Shown: piece after piece, positions 9,747 to 20,653 of the stretch
How the letters are laid out: every line of letters starts with the position of its first letter
Numbering within the stretch: the stretch's first letter is position 1
Source: Fomitopsis serialis
Lineage: Eukaryota; Basidiomycota; Agaricomycetes; Polyporales; Fomitopsidaceae
Assembly (NCBI RefSeq): GCF_022376445.1
Contig: NW_025955215.1
Coordinates: 1-56,783, forward strand
Length of the DNA stretch: 56,783 bases
Direction: 5' to 3'
The notes under the pieces: generated by a model
The model's database searches: none
Told to the model about the DNA's origin: nothing
The model's input: the letters and a program-made list of their open reading frames with translations, nothing else
Program-made: the position numbers and the translations under genes

Positions 9747-12303
9747 ATGGCGATGGAAGAAACATCTCTTCCTCCGCAACTTGAGAGGCTTTCTACGCTC
9801 ATTGACCAGAAGCCACAGGGACTGGCGGTCGGCGACAGTGACCTCCGAGTTGAGGCACTCAAAGCCACAAAATACCTATATGACATAGGTGCGTGATGGA
9901 CCAACCCAGTCTGTAGGACGTTGGCTGATATCTTCACAGCTTTGAAGTCCGAGGCAGAGTCTAGGGGACACATTACTGAGCTGTTGTCGTCCATTTCTCC
10001 TTCCCTTGCGCCACAGACACGCTCGCAGACCGCCGCTCGCACCCAGAACGCCGCTCAGTCGCACGAAGATGCTCCGGACTTTGAGGCGACACCATTGACC
10101 GAGCTCTTCGTCGAAGGGATGGACGAGGAACAGATATGGTCCCAGCTGGAGCTGAGGGCTGAGAATGTCTGTCGTGTCCTCCAATACGCGCTTGATGGGA
10201 TGGTCGAAACAATAGACGACGATGAAGAAGAAGACGAGGAGGAGGAAGAAGAAGAAGAAGAAGAGGCCGAGGCCGAGGAAGGTATCAGGAGGATGAGACA
10301 GATCATAGCGGAGGCCGAGGACGATGGCATGGAGATCTACGAAGGCATGGACGTCGACAATGATGACGAGGATGGCGATGAAGGCGAGGAGGATGATGAT
10401 GAGTCCGAGGACGACCCGGATGAAGACCTCGGTGAAGATATCGTTGAGCTCCGTGACCCTTCAGACGAGGAGGACGAGGAGGATAAGGAGAGCGAGGCGA
10501 AGGAGAGACGTCCGCTCTATCTCGACACGGAAGAGACCTCGCTTTTTTTCAGCAGACAACCCCCCAGACCCCCGAAACGGAAGGGCAAAGGTGTCGGCCA
10601 CCCAGAGCTGGACGACGGGTTCTTTGACCTTGCGGCCTTCAACCGGGAGACTGAGGAAGCGGAGGCTGGGGCTGTGTCCAAAGGCAGACTTGGCAAGGGC
10701 AAGAAGGACAGCGATGATGAGGATGAGAATATGGAAGACGACGTCGATTTGTTTGCACCAGTTGACGACGCTGGGGAGGCCTTCGAGGAGGATGTCTTAG
10801 AAGATGGCGGCGGTGGTACGTTTGTCTCCATATACGGACTTGGTTTAGTCTAACAGACCGACTTGCAGAACTGTTCTACAAGGACTTCTTCGACCCTCCT
10901 GCTCGTGATCCTCGGGCGAATGTGAAGGGGAAGGGCAAAGCGAAGGCTATGACACCTCGAGCAAGCGTTCGCTTCCACGAGCAAGTCAGAGTGAAGAAGA
11001 TCAAGGCAAGGGGCAAAAACCTGCCTACTTCGTCGTTGTATTCCCAGGATGATGACGATGACGACGATGATGAGGAAGACGGAGATTTCGAATACAACGA
11101 AGAGGATGACGACGACTTTGGCAGTGGGTCCGAGTCCATGGACGAAGACAACTCAGAACATGACGGCTCAGAGGACAGTGAGGACGATGACGAGGAGGGA
11201 AGTTATGAGGATGACAGTACGGCTGTCGAGGGCGAGGATGGCGGTCTTCAGACGATGGAACGCTTCAAGGATGACCTGTTCGCGGAAGAGGAAGACATGC
11301 AGCCAGGTTTGTATTCTTTCCACATTTCGAGCACGCGCCCATACTGAATGCCACGTCAAGACATGACTACGCATGAGAAACGCATGGCTGCACTCCGAGA
11401 AGAGATAGCCGCGCTGGAGGCTGACAACGTCGCAAAGAAGGAGTGGACGCTCATGGGCGAGGCAACATCACGTTCACGACCGCAGAACTCCTTACTGGAA
11501 GAAGACCTGGAGTATGAACGACTGATGAAGTCCGTGCCTATCATCACCGAGGAGGTCGTACAGAGCCTCGAGGAGCGTATCAAAGCTCGCATTCAAGAGA
11601 ACCAGTTTGATGATGTTGTTCGGCGGCGACCGGTGGACGACAAGCCCTTCCTACCATCTCGCTTTTTCGAGCTGCAGGACACCAAGTCGAAGCAGTCGCT
11701 GGCTGAGATATATGAGGATGAGTACACGGCTGCGCAGACCGGAGGCGTTGCAGGCGAGGATCGCGATGGCAAGCTCAAAAAGGAGCACGAAGAGGTCGAG
11801 AAGCTGTGGGAGCAGATCTCGGGGAAGCTCGACGCACTATGCAATGCTCACTTCACACCGAAGGCGGTATGTACAGTTTGCCTTTTGAACGAGCGGTGCC
11901 GCTGACTATCGGCATCTATCAGCCCAAAGGTTCGATATCCACCATATCAAACGTCGCAGCAGCGTCGATGGAATCCGCGCTCCCTACGACCATGTCTACC
12001 TCCTCTATGCTTGCGCCCGAGGAAGTCTTCGCCCCACCGTCCGCAACCGATCTCCATGCGAAGAGCGAGCTCACACCCGCTCAAAAACGTGCTCTCCGTA
12101 ACAAGGAGAAGAAGGCTAAGAAGAAAGCCCGGGATGTACTGGAGAAGAGCGTGGACAAGTTTGCGCAGTCTAGGAGGCCCAGCAGTGTCAAGAGGCAGAA
12201 GGAAGCGGCGCTGAAGAGCGTAGTAAAGAGTGGGAAGGGCGTCACTGTGGTCGGAAAGCAGGCCAAGGATATCACTGGCAAACGTGCCAGGACAAAGTCA
12301 TGA
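9747..12303 (+). CDS. MPP10: U3 snoRNP protein MPP10
   Basis: Component of the U3 snoRNP/SSU processome needed for 18S rRNA processing in the nucleolus. Exons 9747..9888, 9940..10815, 10869..11306, 11361..11866 and 11923..12303, all in frame, about 780 residues. Seen: TPLTELFVEGMDEEQIWSQL near the N-terminus, very long Asp/Glu runs (about residues 150-260 and 370-440), the LFYKDFFDPP motif, then THEKRMAALREEIAALEADN, AKKEWTLMGEATSRSRP and SRFFELQD, and a Lys-rich C-terminus with LTPAQKRALRNKEKKAKKKA. These blocks in this order are diagnostic of MPP10. The ATG at 9747 gives the expected short N-terminal exon. Confidence 0.95.
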
Positions 12304-12949
12304 TTGTATCGTCGATCTCTCCTCGTGTATTGACTGATCGCTGTTGCGGATGATCTGCACTTGTCCCTTGTTGTAGCTGTGGCTGTGCTTGTGTTACTCT
12401 CTTCCACATTAGTAACAATAATATCTAGGAGGACGCTGTACAGCATCTCTGGTGCATGTCGAAATGCAGTAGAAGTGATGCATTGAATGCTTGGATGCGG
12501 TGCCAGTCACCGGGAACAATACTTCGGAATTGGTTGTCGAACATGCAATGAACAACGCTCCTGGTTGGAGAACCGTTTCGGAGTATGTTTGAAGTCCGAA
12601 GGTATGCCGAAAATACGAAGGATATTCGACGAACATCGCCACAATTACCAAACAAGGAAATTCGTCGACCGAAAATATAACATCTTCGTCAATCTTTTGG
12701 ATCCCAAATGTGCTCCGAAACGGTTCTCCACAAGGAGTGTTTTCCGTTGCATGTTCGACAGTCGACTCGGAAGTGCTGTTCCCGGTGAGTGCCAGCGCGA
12801 CAATACGGATCTGCACGTGCCAGCGAGCGGTAGAGTATATATCGCATTCATCAAGCGAGGCGATACCACACTCTACACCTACCACCGCGTTCAAGTTATC
12901 TTGCTGCTCTCCATCCTCCCCTTCTACTTTTTCACGACCTTTATCTACA
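12304..12949. other. Region upstream of SEC9 containing a fold-back element
   Basis: 646 bp between MPP10 and SEC9. Most of it is the imperfect palindrome annotated separately; the last ~150 bp before the SEC9 ATG are pyrimidine-rich, as usual for basidiomycete promoters. Reading frames on both strands across the palindrome encode mirror-related, motif-free peptides and are not genes. Confidence 0.6.
12509..12787. repeat. Imperfect ~280 bp fold-back (MITE-like) element
   Basis: Left arm 12509-12583 and right arm 12713-12787 are inverted copies with roughly 80 % identity by eye. Three blocks match exactly: CACCGGGAACA, TGTCGAACATGCAA and GGAGAACCGTTTCGGAG (or their complements). Weaker inverted similarity continues inward (TCGACGAA facing TTCGTCGA) to a ~30 nt loop at about 12631-12660. 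Weak similarity also extends slightly outside the arms. There is no transposase frame. A non-autonomous DNA transposon relic or a long-hairpin small-RNA precursor would both fit; I could not define a target-site duplication. Confidence 0.75.
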
Positions 12950-14141
12950 ATGTCTTGGTTCAAGCGCGGCAACACCCCCGTTATACCCCCTGTCGCCTCG
13001 GAGCAGGCCTCCCGCGCCGAACTGATGGGTTCCCGTGTTAAGGGCGACCGTTCTCCTAACCCCTCCGCCGTCTACACAAAGTCGACGTCGAGCACATATG
13101 TTCCCAGTCGCGATGGCGATCCCTACAGCACGCCCCATGCCCCTTCATCTACCAGTGCTGTCAATGATCGATATGCAAAGCGCGATGCTGTTGGAGACGT
13201 CTACAGCCGTGGCGGTGGCAACGTCGACAAAGACCGCGGCGAGCTCTTCTCTGGCTACAATCCAGAGAAGGCAGGCTCTGGCCGTTTCTTCGATGATGGA
13301 CCTGCGAGCGGACGCGAGCCCGCCCCTGGGGAGGAGAGCGAGGAGGAGGTCGAAGGGATTAAGCAGCAGATCAGGACGACGAAGCAGGAGAGTTTGGCAT
13401 CAACTCGTAACGCCCTTCGGCTGGCCCGTGAGGCGGAGGAGACTGCAAGGAACACCGTTGGGAGGCTGGGCTCTCAGTCAGGTAAGTAATTCTCGGTCCT
13501 ACTCATGGGGATCTGCCTCACTGAAGTATAAACAGAGAAATTGGCGGACACTGAACGCCACCTCGATGTATCCAAGGGCTACTCGTTGCGTGCTGAGGAC
13601 AGGACGGACGAGCTGAAGCAGCTCAACCGTTCGATCTTTCGGCCCGTCATCACTTTCAACAAAGATGCGAAACGTGCAGCGCAGGAGGCGAAGATTCAGG
13701 ATCGTTACACGGAGGAGCGTGAGCAGCGGGAGAAAGCGATGATGGATATTCGCCAGACGCAGGATCGTCTGGGGCGTGCGCAGACGTACGGCGAGGGCGG
13801 CAGCAGCCGATTCAACAAGACTGCCGCTGAGCTCAACACGCGCAAGGAACAGCGCAAGCGTTACCAGTTCGAGTCGACTGGGTCTGATGACGAGCTCGAG
13901 GATGAGTTGGATGATAACCTGAATGAGATCTCGGATGTGACGAAGAGATTGAAGGCGCTTGGGACGGCGATGGGTCAGGAACTCGATACGCAGAACGTCC
14001 GGATTGACAATATCACTAACAAGGCGGACACGCTGGACAACGCGTTGTTCCGCAACACTCAGAAGGTATGGCCCGAAGCTGTCGATGCATGGAGTTCAAT
14101 TGTTCATGTCCGTCTATCCACAGCTCAACAAGATCAAGTAA
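12950..14141 (+). CDS. SEC9: SEC9-like t-SNARE (SNAP-25 family)
   Basis: Plasma-membrane Qb/Qc SNARE for exocytosis, partner of Sso-type syntaxins and Snc-type v-SNAREs. Exons 12950..13481, 13536..14065 and 14124..14141, all in frame, about 359 residues. Seen: a disordered N-terminus, the first SNARE coiled coil (VEGIKQQIRTTKQESLASTR and on through ARNTVGRLGSQSEKLADTE), a charged linker with KRYQFESTGSDDELEDELDD, and the second SNARE helix (EISDVTKRLKALGTAMGQEL then RIDNITNKADTLDNALFRNT). The C-terminus LNKIK sits on an 18-nt last exon. No palmitoylation Cys cluster is visible in the linker, as in yeast Sec9. Confidence 0.92.
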
Positions 14142-14524
14142 ACTGTGCACCAACTACGTCGCTTCTCCGGTCGCTATAGTATCATATTTTGTTTATGTCT
14201 TACTAGTCTGCCGTAGAGGAACCTGGATGGACGTGCAATAGACACATTTATTTTGACATTGCATGCAGTTATGTCGCCTTCCAACCGGATGCTATAATAT
14301 CTTGAAGCTCCTTGCGCGACAATGTGTGTAGTCTAATTTGACGTCGAAAGCAGGATTCAGAAGCGATAACTATGACTGAGTGTCTAGGTGCATATATGGA
14401 CAACACTAACAAGATACGAAGGTATATATCCCCACAAAAAGATTAGGGTATGCGCAAGCGACATACGGTCCCACCACATGCGTTTTTGTTTAGCCTGCGG
14501 ATCCCGACTAAAGTGGTACGAGTC
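14142..14524. other. Convergent 3' region, no gene seen
   Basis: 383 bp between the stops of SEC9 (+) and the SRA gene (-). AT-richer than its neighbours, with no supported reading frame; it presumably holds the two 3' UTRs. Confidence 0.6.
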
Positions 14525-16061
14525 TTAATCTGCGTCGGCTTCCTCGGTTGAATCCTCCTGCTCACTATCCTCCGAGTTGGCTCTGTCGTTCGATTCATCA
14601 GCATCGTCGTCTTCCGAGGATGAGTTCCCCTCGTCCCCGTTGAACTTGAGCCGTGCTTGACCTGGTACTCGCTGCGAACGATGATTATGTAGCCCTTGCA
14701 CTTCGAGTTCCCATCAACGCACCTTGAACGCGAACTTGCAGACTTTCCAGCCTCCCGGATTAAGCCCCCTTTCCATCCAAGCCTGTAAAACGAAAACGTG
14801 CATCAAGCTGTAGCACAAGCAGACACAGCCACTAATCGCTGTACATCACCTTCTCTACCGTATAAAGACCATCGTAGCGGTACCCTTCCGCAGGGGCATA
14901 AGACGATTTGAGTTTATATCCTCGGATAACGCGGACAGGCTTCTTGGTCTCGCATGATTTCTAGTGCACACTTGTGAGGCACTATTTATTATACGACAGA
15001 CATGCGTTTCCTAGACAAACCCTAAGTGCATTGTTCAGCCTATTCTCGAAAGACTGGTGGGAGCTCTGAGGGGCAGTACGTAGCTGTCCAAAATTCCAAC
15101 TTAACTGTCAGCACGGTAGCAACAACGAAGGATGCATACGTTTTTCGGTTGAGTCTTCGTCCCTTTAAGATCGCGGCCACCTGTTGCCCTATCAGCTGCA
15201 ACTCCGACTTTACAGTGAGAACGACCAACCTGCACCTGTGTACGTGCTACATTCATCCTTGGGTCAGCCAGTGAGTCAATAACGCAAATGCAAACTTACA
15301 ACGCGTCTCCGAGATCTACGTCATCTTCGTAGCCCCCAGACAAGGCCACTGACCACGCGCCGTCTCGGCCACCTGAAATACCACCCACCCAGGGTCTAAA
15401 AAAAATCCGGTTAAGCCATCTGTAGCCCTGGTGAATGATGAGAGGCTGGAATGCTCACGCATGGACCGCGTCTATGCTGCATTCTTCTCTGGTAGTACGA
15501 GACACGATACTCATTAGAGAAATATCACGATCGTGGCCGAACCCAAGCGCACCTGGTCATCCACCATGTACCAACCTTGATTCCAGGTATCGCGCCGAAC
15601 ACCTTTCTTCATACAGGGGTTGAGTCTCCGTAACTCGAAGGCTGCACAAGGAACACTCACGGGTCGTGTACGCGATTGCTAACCGACCTGGACTCGGCTT
15701 CGATCTCGTTTAGACCGGCCTGCACGCTAACAAGAGTAAGGCCTGTCTGGTCAGACTGATCGGCACTGTACTTGTCGCGGTTGCGCCCACTCCTGCGCGA
15801 TCCCGTCGACTCTGGACTGCCTTCCTTGGTCTCGCCTTTTTTCTCAGGCTCCACGACACGGCGTATTTTCGCTGACTCTTGCGCCCCATTCTCGCCGTCG
15901 CTCTCGGGAGAGGATGCCTTGCGCTTTCTCGGCGCACGCCGCTTCTTGGGCGCACTCTTGACGGCCGGGGGCACGATGGTAATGTCCCCTAGTATATCCT
16001 TAAGAGCCGCGTTCATGCTCTCCCTATTAAGTCGACATTGATCGTCATAATCGTAGTCCAT
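14525..16061 (-). CDS. SRA-YDG domain protein without RING or PHD
   Basis: SRA domains read modified cytosine, classically hemimethylated CpG in UHRF1. Ten exons: 15661..16061, 15553..15606, 15459..15488, 15300..15395, 15230..15246, 15140..15180, 15021..15083, 14850..14960, 14723..14782 and 14525..14671. All phases agree, giving about 339 residues. Seen: Lys/Arg-rich N-terminus, then KVFGAIPGIKVGTWW, VHAPWVGGISGGRDGAWSVA, LSGGYEDDVDLGDALTYTG, GGRDLKGTKTQPKN, NNALR, KKPVRVIRGYKLKSSYAPAE, YRYDGLYTVEKAW, then FAFKRVPGQARLKFN and an acidic tail. Exon 15230..15246 is only 17 nt. No RING, PHD or Tudor part is visible, so the protein is a solo SRA reader. A TCACGTGGGCGC motif lies about 95 bp upstream. 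Confidence 0.92.
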
Positions 16062-16560
16062 AGCAAGCAGGAGACAAGCACGAAGTAGAGTCAGGGGAGT
16101 AGCAGACCACGGCACATTTGAGAGCGCGACGGTCGACTCGAACCTAACTTGAATCACGTGGGCGCGTGATAACCGAGGAGCGCGTCGCGTCTGTGGCTGA
16201 GACCACTGAGCAATGACTGGAAATCGCAGAGCATTGCAAGTGCATGATACGACCCCAGTCTACTCGATAACAGATGTGTAAGACTGATAGTGATACTCAA
16301 ATTACATCAACTGCATATAAATTGCGCTGCGGTGTACGTTGTTGTGCGACGAATCATGCTCCCAACCTAGATGTGAAGCCGAAACAGAACATGCAGACCA
16401 TTTGACAAAGTATGGATAAGATATTCGTACATCATGTGCCTCAGTATTGTCCGGGAACCCAGTGACCTGCATCCGCAGTAAAGGCTGTGTAGTAATTGTG
16501 TACCCGCTGAGCATCGCTATTATTGGGCATGAAGTGGTAGGGCGCTTTCACAAGTCAGCC
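16062..16560. other. Intergenic between two minus-strand genes
   Basis: About 500 bp holding the SRA promoter (see the E-box motif) and the 3' region of the CCCH gene. No other gene is supported. Confidence 0.55.
16154..16165. promoter_or_regulatory. E-box type motif TCACGTGGGCGC upstream of the SRA gene
   Basis: Contains the palindrome CACGTG, the site bound by bHLH factors such as Cbf1-type proteins. The same 12-mer occurs at 20497-20508 in another promoter of this window. Confidence 0.4.
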
Positions 16561-18493
16561 TCACTCCCACTCCCACGAGAATCTGTGCGATGACAACATA
16601 CCTGGCTGAGCTGTTTCCCCGTCATCAAGTATAGTCATCCCATATGACATCAATGGACTCGCAAGAGGCGATATATGTGAACCAGAACCGGTCGGCGCCG
16701 ATGACGGACTGGATGGAGGAGCGCCTGATCGGTTACTAGTCTCGAAGACACTTTCCGGTATATGGATGTGTGCTTCCTCTGTGGATAGTTGCATTCAGAC
16801 ACATACAGAGTCGGATGTAACAGGCAGACTCACTCGCCAAGAATTTGCATTTACCCTGTCTGGCGAAGACGCAGCGGGGACCTTTCGGGCAGTAGTGGCC
16901 CATCACACAATCCTCGCCGTAAGGACAGCGTTGACCTACAGGATGATGAGAGTGAGAGTGTGGACACAGCGATGGAGCCGACGTACCTCTGTTGACGTAT
17001 GGACAAGGCCATTTGCGCGCATTGTCACGCAACTCCAGAAGTTGGGTGGGGCTCAGCGAATAGCCATGAGAAAAGCGACAGTTTTGTCCCTGCTTGCACT
17101 CCGCGAGGTAATGAAAGTTGCATGGCGGCGGCCTCACTGCGATACCGTGAGCATCAGATGTACGTTTCGCGAGAAGAGCACATACTTTTGTGCAAAGGCT
17201 AAATAAGAACATCAGAAAGACTTCTATGCGGTGACACTGTTGCAACACACCTGCGCCTGCTCAACGGGCAGATGCTTTACTTTCTTCGGCGGGGTCGGCT
17301 TTGCGGGCGTCGAGGATTTGCTACGCGTTTTCTCCACATCATGGAATGTTTGAGACGGGGTTCCCGGGATACTTGGAGCATTGTTGGTCTTCTTGGATGG
17401 ATGTGTGTATAGCTTTTTCTTCATGAACAAACCATCAATCTCGATGTGAGGCAGCTGCAGGCCTTTGATTTCGTATGCGAGCTCTTTATAGCCTCGCAAG
17501 AGGATGACCTTATCGAGCAAGCCTTCATTTGCCAGGTAATTGAGGGTAGATGTGTACCCATTGTCGTGTGCACCTGATGAGTATGTCACGCACAGGCCAC
17601 ATGGCATGGCAGTCGTAGGCGTGCTTACCTCCGAAAAATACTTTGGATGTCTGTGGGAAGCGACTGAATACCCGCAGACACTCTTAAGGGGGGTCGTCAA
17701 CGTCGACTAAAGTGCATACAATTGAGCATTCGGACCTTTGATTTTGGCATCAGCAGCCTCCTTGCCGCTCCCGACGTCTACCATGGAGAACAAAGGCGAC
17801 GCTTGGTTGAAGCCCATGATGAAGGCTTCGAAGTGTTCTGCATCGCAGACATTATTCTGTGACAACGTCTCCAGGAGGCCCGTTTTGTTGCAGTATATGG
17901 TAAGCCAGAGCTGCCCACGTCCGACATCCGGAGAATCAATGCTCGTAAGGTGGTCCGTGAGGCCTTTCGTAAGGAGCGCGGCCGCCTGACGGCCGCCCGC
18001 TTGGCCAAGTCTTAATAGATCTTGTGAGAATATGTTCCCATCTCCATCAATGAGAGAGAGGATGAGAGGATTGTCATCCTGTGTTTCAAATGTAGGTTAG
18101 ATGATACCGCCCCAGGCGAGCACTGACGTACCTTCAATGAGCCAATGCTCCGCTCGAGCCTCGAGACCGTCTTGAGCAGAACTTTCTTCTCCTCGTCTGT
18201 AGTCTTGAACGCAGCTTTCCACACTGACAGCTCACGCTCAAGCTCTTCTACCCGCGTGCCCAGCTCCGCATTGCGCGTCGCGGTCTGGCGGAACAACGCT
18301 GGGAAGCAGCAGCTTGATCAATAGACAATGCCAACCGCGGCGGGAACAGACTTACTAGTCTGTTCATTGAGAAGTCGCTCCCTTAGACAGACGTACGGGA
18401 AGTTACGCTCATCAGTCTTCGCATTGCCCACAAGCGGAAGTCGACTCACCAGGTATCGAGAAGCGTCGCGCTCTGCAGGCTTTCCTCATCCAT
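16561..18493 (-). CDS. CCCH zinc-finger protein with DUF7923-type domain
   Basis: About ten exons, all in frame. In order: a short N-terminus (MDEESLQSATLLDTWERLLN), a coiled coil (GTRVEELERELSVWKAAFK), then a globular domain. That domain starts PLILSLIDGDGNIFSQDLL, includes GHFNQ-like FIMGFNQASPLFSMVDVG, and ends in VILLRGYKELAYEIKGLQLP and FMKKKLY. A basic Pro/Ser linker follows, then CCCH fingers: CNFHYLAECKQGQNCRFSH (C-x7-C-x5-C-x3-H) and CPYVNRGQRCPYGEDCVMGH (C-x8-C-x5-C-x3-H), with further Cys after. The combination matches a basidiomycete family of nuclear/RNA-binding CCCH proteins of unknown role. A 13-nt micro-exon at 17186..17198 encodes PLHK before the first finger. The stop is at 16561 and the ATG at 18493. 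Confidence 0.82.
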
Positions 18494-18932
18494 AGCCTGA
18501 CCGGGGCCACGGACTGGCTAAGAAATTTGGTGTCCCCGCACCACGAAGGCGATACTGTCTTGTATACTGTGTCGTGGATGTCGCAGGACAAAGCACAGAT
18601 CGAAGCTCTGGCCCATGCTTGTCCATATGCAGTAACCCGTAGCGCCGGTACCCACCGATCGCACATATGTCCGCTATATCCGCTGCCAATGTAGCTCCTG
18701 GGAGGATCCTTGGAGTCTCCGACGAACCTTCGACAATGTCAAAATGCAGCTGAATGAGTGTTCAGTGTACAAGGGTGTATTTGAGAGTTGTACAACATGT
18801 CAAGTACAGATGCATGGCGTAGCATGAGCCCAGTGGAAAATGCAACTGAAGCCTAGGTAGGATCCAGAGATGGTCGCAGCCTGATCCATCCAGTGGCAGA
18901 GCATGCGTTGTGAAGGTACCACCGACACCACC
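18494..18932. other. Intergenic, no gene supported
   Basis: 440 bp between the CCCH start and the stop of the next minus-strand gene. A 67-codon minus-strand frame overlaps the CCCH start but has no recognisable motif. Confidence 0.5.
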
Positions 18933-20344
18933 TAATATAAGGATATCACATCCCTGACGACCTCCACGAACCGTTCTTTAGTGTCCTCCGACTCTTGTAC
19001 GCCACTACGCTTGCGGCCCATCTCCCAAAGCTTCCAGATCCCCCGAATGCCATCACGTAGAGCCCCCATCTCCGCTTCGTCGTTGTCAGCAGCGGTGCAC
19101 ATGGCCAACGAACGAGGGGCAGCTGACAGCCTATCTTCAAGGCCAGAAATAACCGGGGCTTCCTTCGTCGCTTCCGTTGCTCCCCCCGACGGTGGGCGAT
19201 GAGATGTCTGAGTCGACTTCGCCTGTCTCTGACGTGAAAAGTGGGCTCGGAGAAGGGGTCGCTCGAGGCGGCACTTCTGCGAGAAGTTGGGCTAAGGCAC
19301 GAGGCGAGGCGGGATCCCATCTGGAACTCCCATGCGGAGCGAGGGAGCCAAAGATGGGTAGCATCTCTCCGTGCGAGCGATACAACTCAGAACGAGCAGG
19401 GACGGACAGTGGGTTGGGTGAGTCGGTCCCGGAGTTGGCTTCAGGGTCCGTGGGATATAGTTTGCGTTTGGGCTGCGGAGGGGGGAAGGGCGAGTAGAGT
19501 CGGCGGTACCTAGCAAGTTGTATTGTCAGCAACCATGTCTCGTCCTGGAGTATGAGAGAGGAAAGTGCGGCCGAGAATTAACCAGTAAAGGCGGCGAAAC
19601 TAGACGACTTCCGACCGGATCGTCCGCCCTATCCGATGTATAATGTAATTATAGAAAGAAGCACTCCACGACGAAATGCGAGCAAGAACACTCACCATGA
19701 ACTGAAGAATACCGCGCCCAATAGGCATCTTCCGTTCCTGCTTCCGCATCCTTGCTAGCCATGAACGGATCGTCGTTGAATGATGCAGCGTCGTCCTGCG
19801 AACCGTACGCGTTCCAGTAATCGTCGTCGCCTTCGCCTTCGCCACCGTACGCATCAGCAACGTAGGCCGCCGCAGGAACGAGCGGGACGGTGGGCTTAAC
19901 GTATTCTGTTTCCTTCACGTCGTCGGGCTGCTGTGGCGCCGCGCGACTGCCAGGCGGGAATGGCATCAAAGCTAAATCGTGGTACTTCCACCCATCGGCT
20001 TCGTCCCACTCAAAGACCATTCGAGCCTTGTCAGAGCCAGTCGAGGGCAGTTCGACATGCGCGTATGCTTGTTCTGCATCCGAGGTATAATGTACAGGAT
20101 ACGAGGCAGGCTCGTCATCCAACTGCCGCGGCAAGTCTTCAAGCAGGTCTATGGCACGGCCTTGCGACGTAGGCCAGCAGAGGTACTCCTTCGGGTCATC
20201 TAGGGAGATTTGAAGGAAGTGATGTCTCTGAAGGAGGGATTTGGAGATAAGATGCGGCGGTATAGGCTGAGTGAGCTGCGAAGGCGGTGCGATATATTGC
20301 AGGATGAGATGGACGAGTCCTGGCTGGATAGGTGTCGGCGACAT
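18933..20344 (-). CDS. Conserved fungal protein of unknown function
   Basis: Exon 1 19696..20344 starts MSPTPIQPGLVHLILQYIAP, continues with HFLQISLDDPKEYLCWPTSQ, an acidic YTSDAEQAYAHVELPST block and EWDEADGWKYHDLALMPFPP. It then has repeated Tyr/Asp-rich motifs (DDDYWNAYG, EDAYWARYSS). Exon 2 18933..19509 continues GTADSTRPSPL, PPQPKRKLYPTDPEANSGTD, ALAQLLAEVPP, SGLEDRLSAAPRSL and ends RFVEVVRDVISLY. Exon 2 needs two frame corrections, both at six-base G/C runs (19480-19485 and 19182-19187). I do not recognise a named domain; the style (WxxY motifs, long helical end) suggests a conserved intracellular protein. It is divergent from the GPI-type protein gene. Confidence 0.65.
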
Positions 20345-20653
20345 GGGTGGTTGGGGACGAGTAGATCGGTTCAGACGCAGCTGCCGCGTACCCCGCAAGC
20401 AGATATACCAAGACTGCCGGCTGTTGTGTACCCGTAACCCCGCACCGGATAGTGCGGGGTCGTGCGGAGAATCGTTCTCGGTCGGGCGTCACGTAGTCAC
20501 GTGGGCGCAGCGAGGCACGCCGCGCCTGCCTTCCATCTTGGGAAACCACGCCTCGCCGGCAACCCTTCCCACCGTGTCTCGAGCCGTCGACGGGCAAGGC
20601 CTCCTTCATCCGCGTCCTCTTCTGCCCTCCCTCACCCCGTCCTCGATACAAAA
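20345..20653. promoter_or_regulatory. Divergent promoter with TCACGTGGGCGC motif
   Basis: 309 bp between two divergently read genes. The E-box-like 12-mer TCACGTGGGCGC sits at 20497-20508, roughly in the middle, and is identical to the one upstream of the SRA gene. No gene is seen. Confidence 0.45.

Noticed and set aside
10055..10330. Minus-strand poly-Ser frame opposite MPP10
   Set aside because: It is the complement of the Asp/Glu (GAN) runs in MPP10, which leave long open antisense frames by composition.
12425..13041. Frames on both strands across 12.4-13.0 kb
   Set aside because: They are mirror translations of the palindrome and have no motifs; SEC9 starts independently at 12950.
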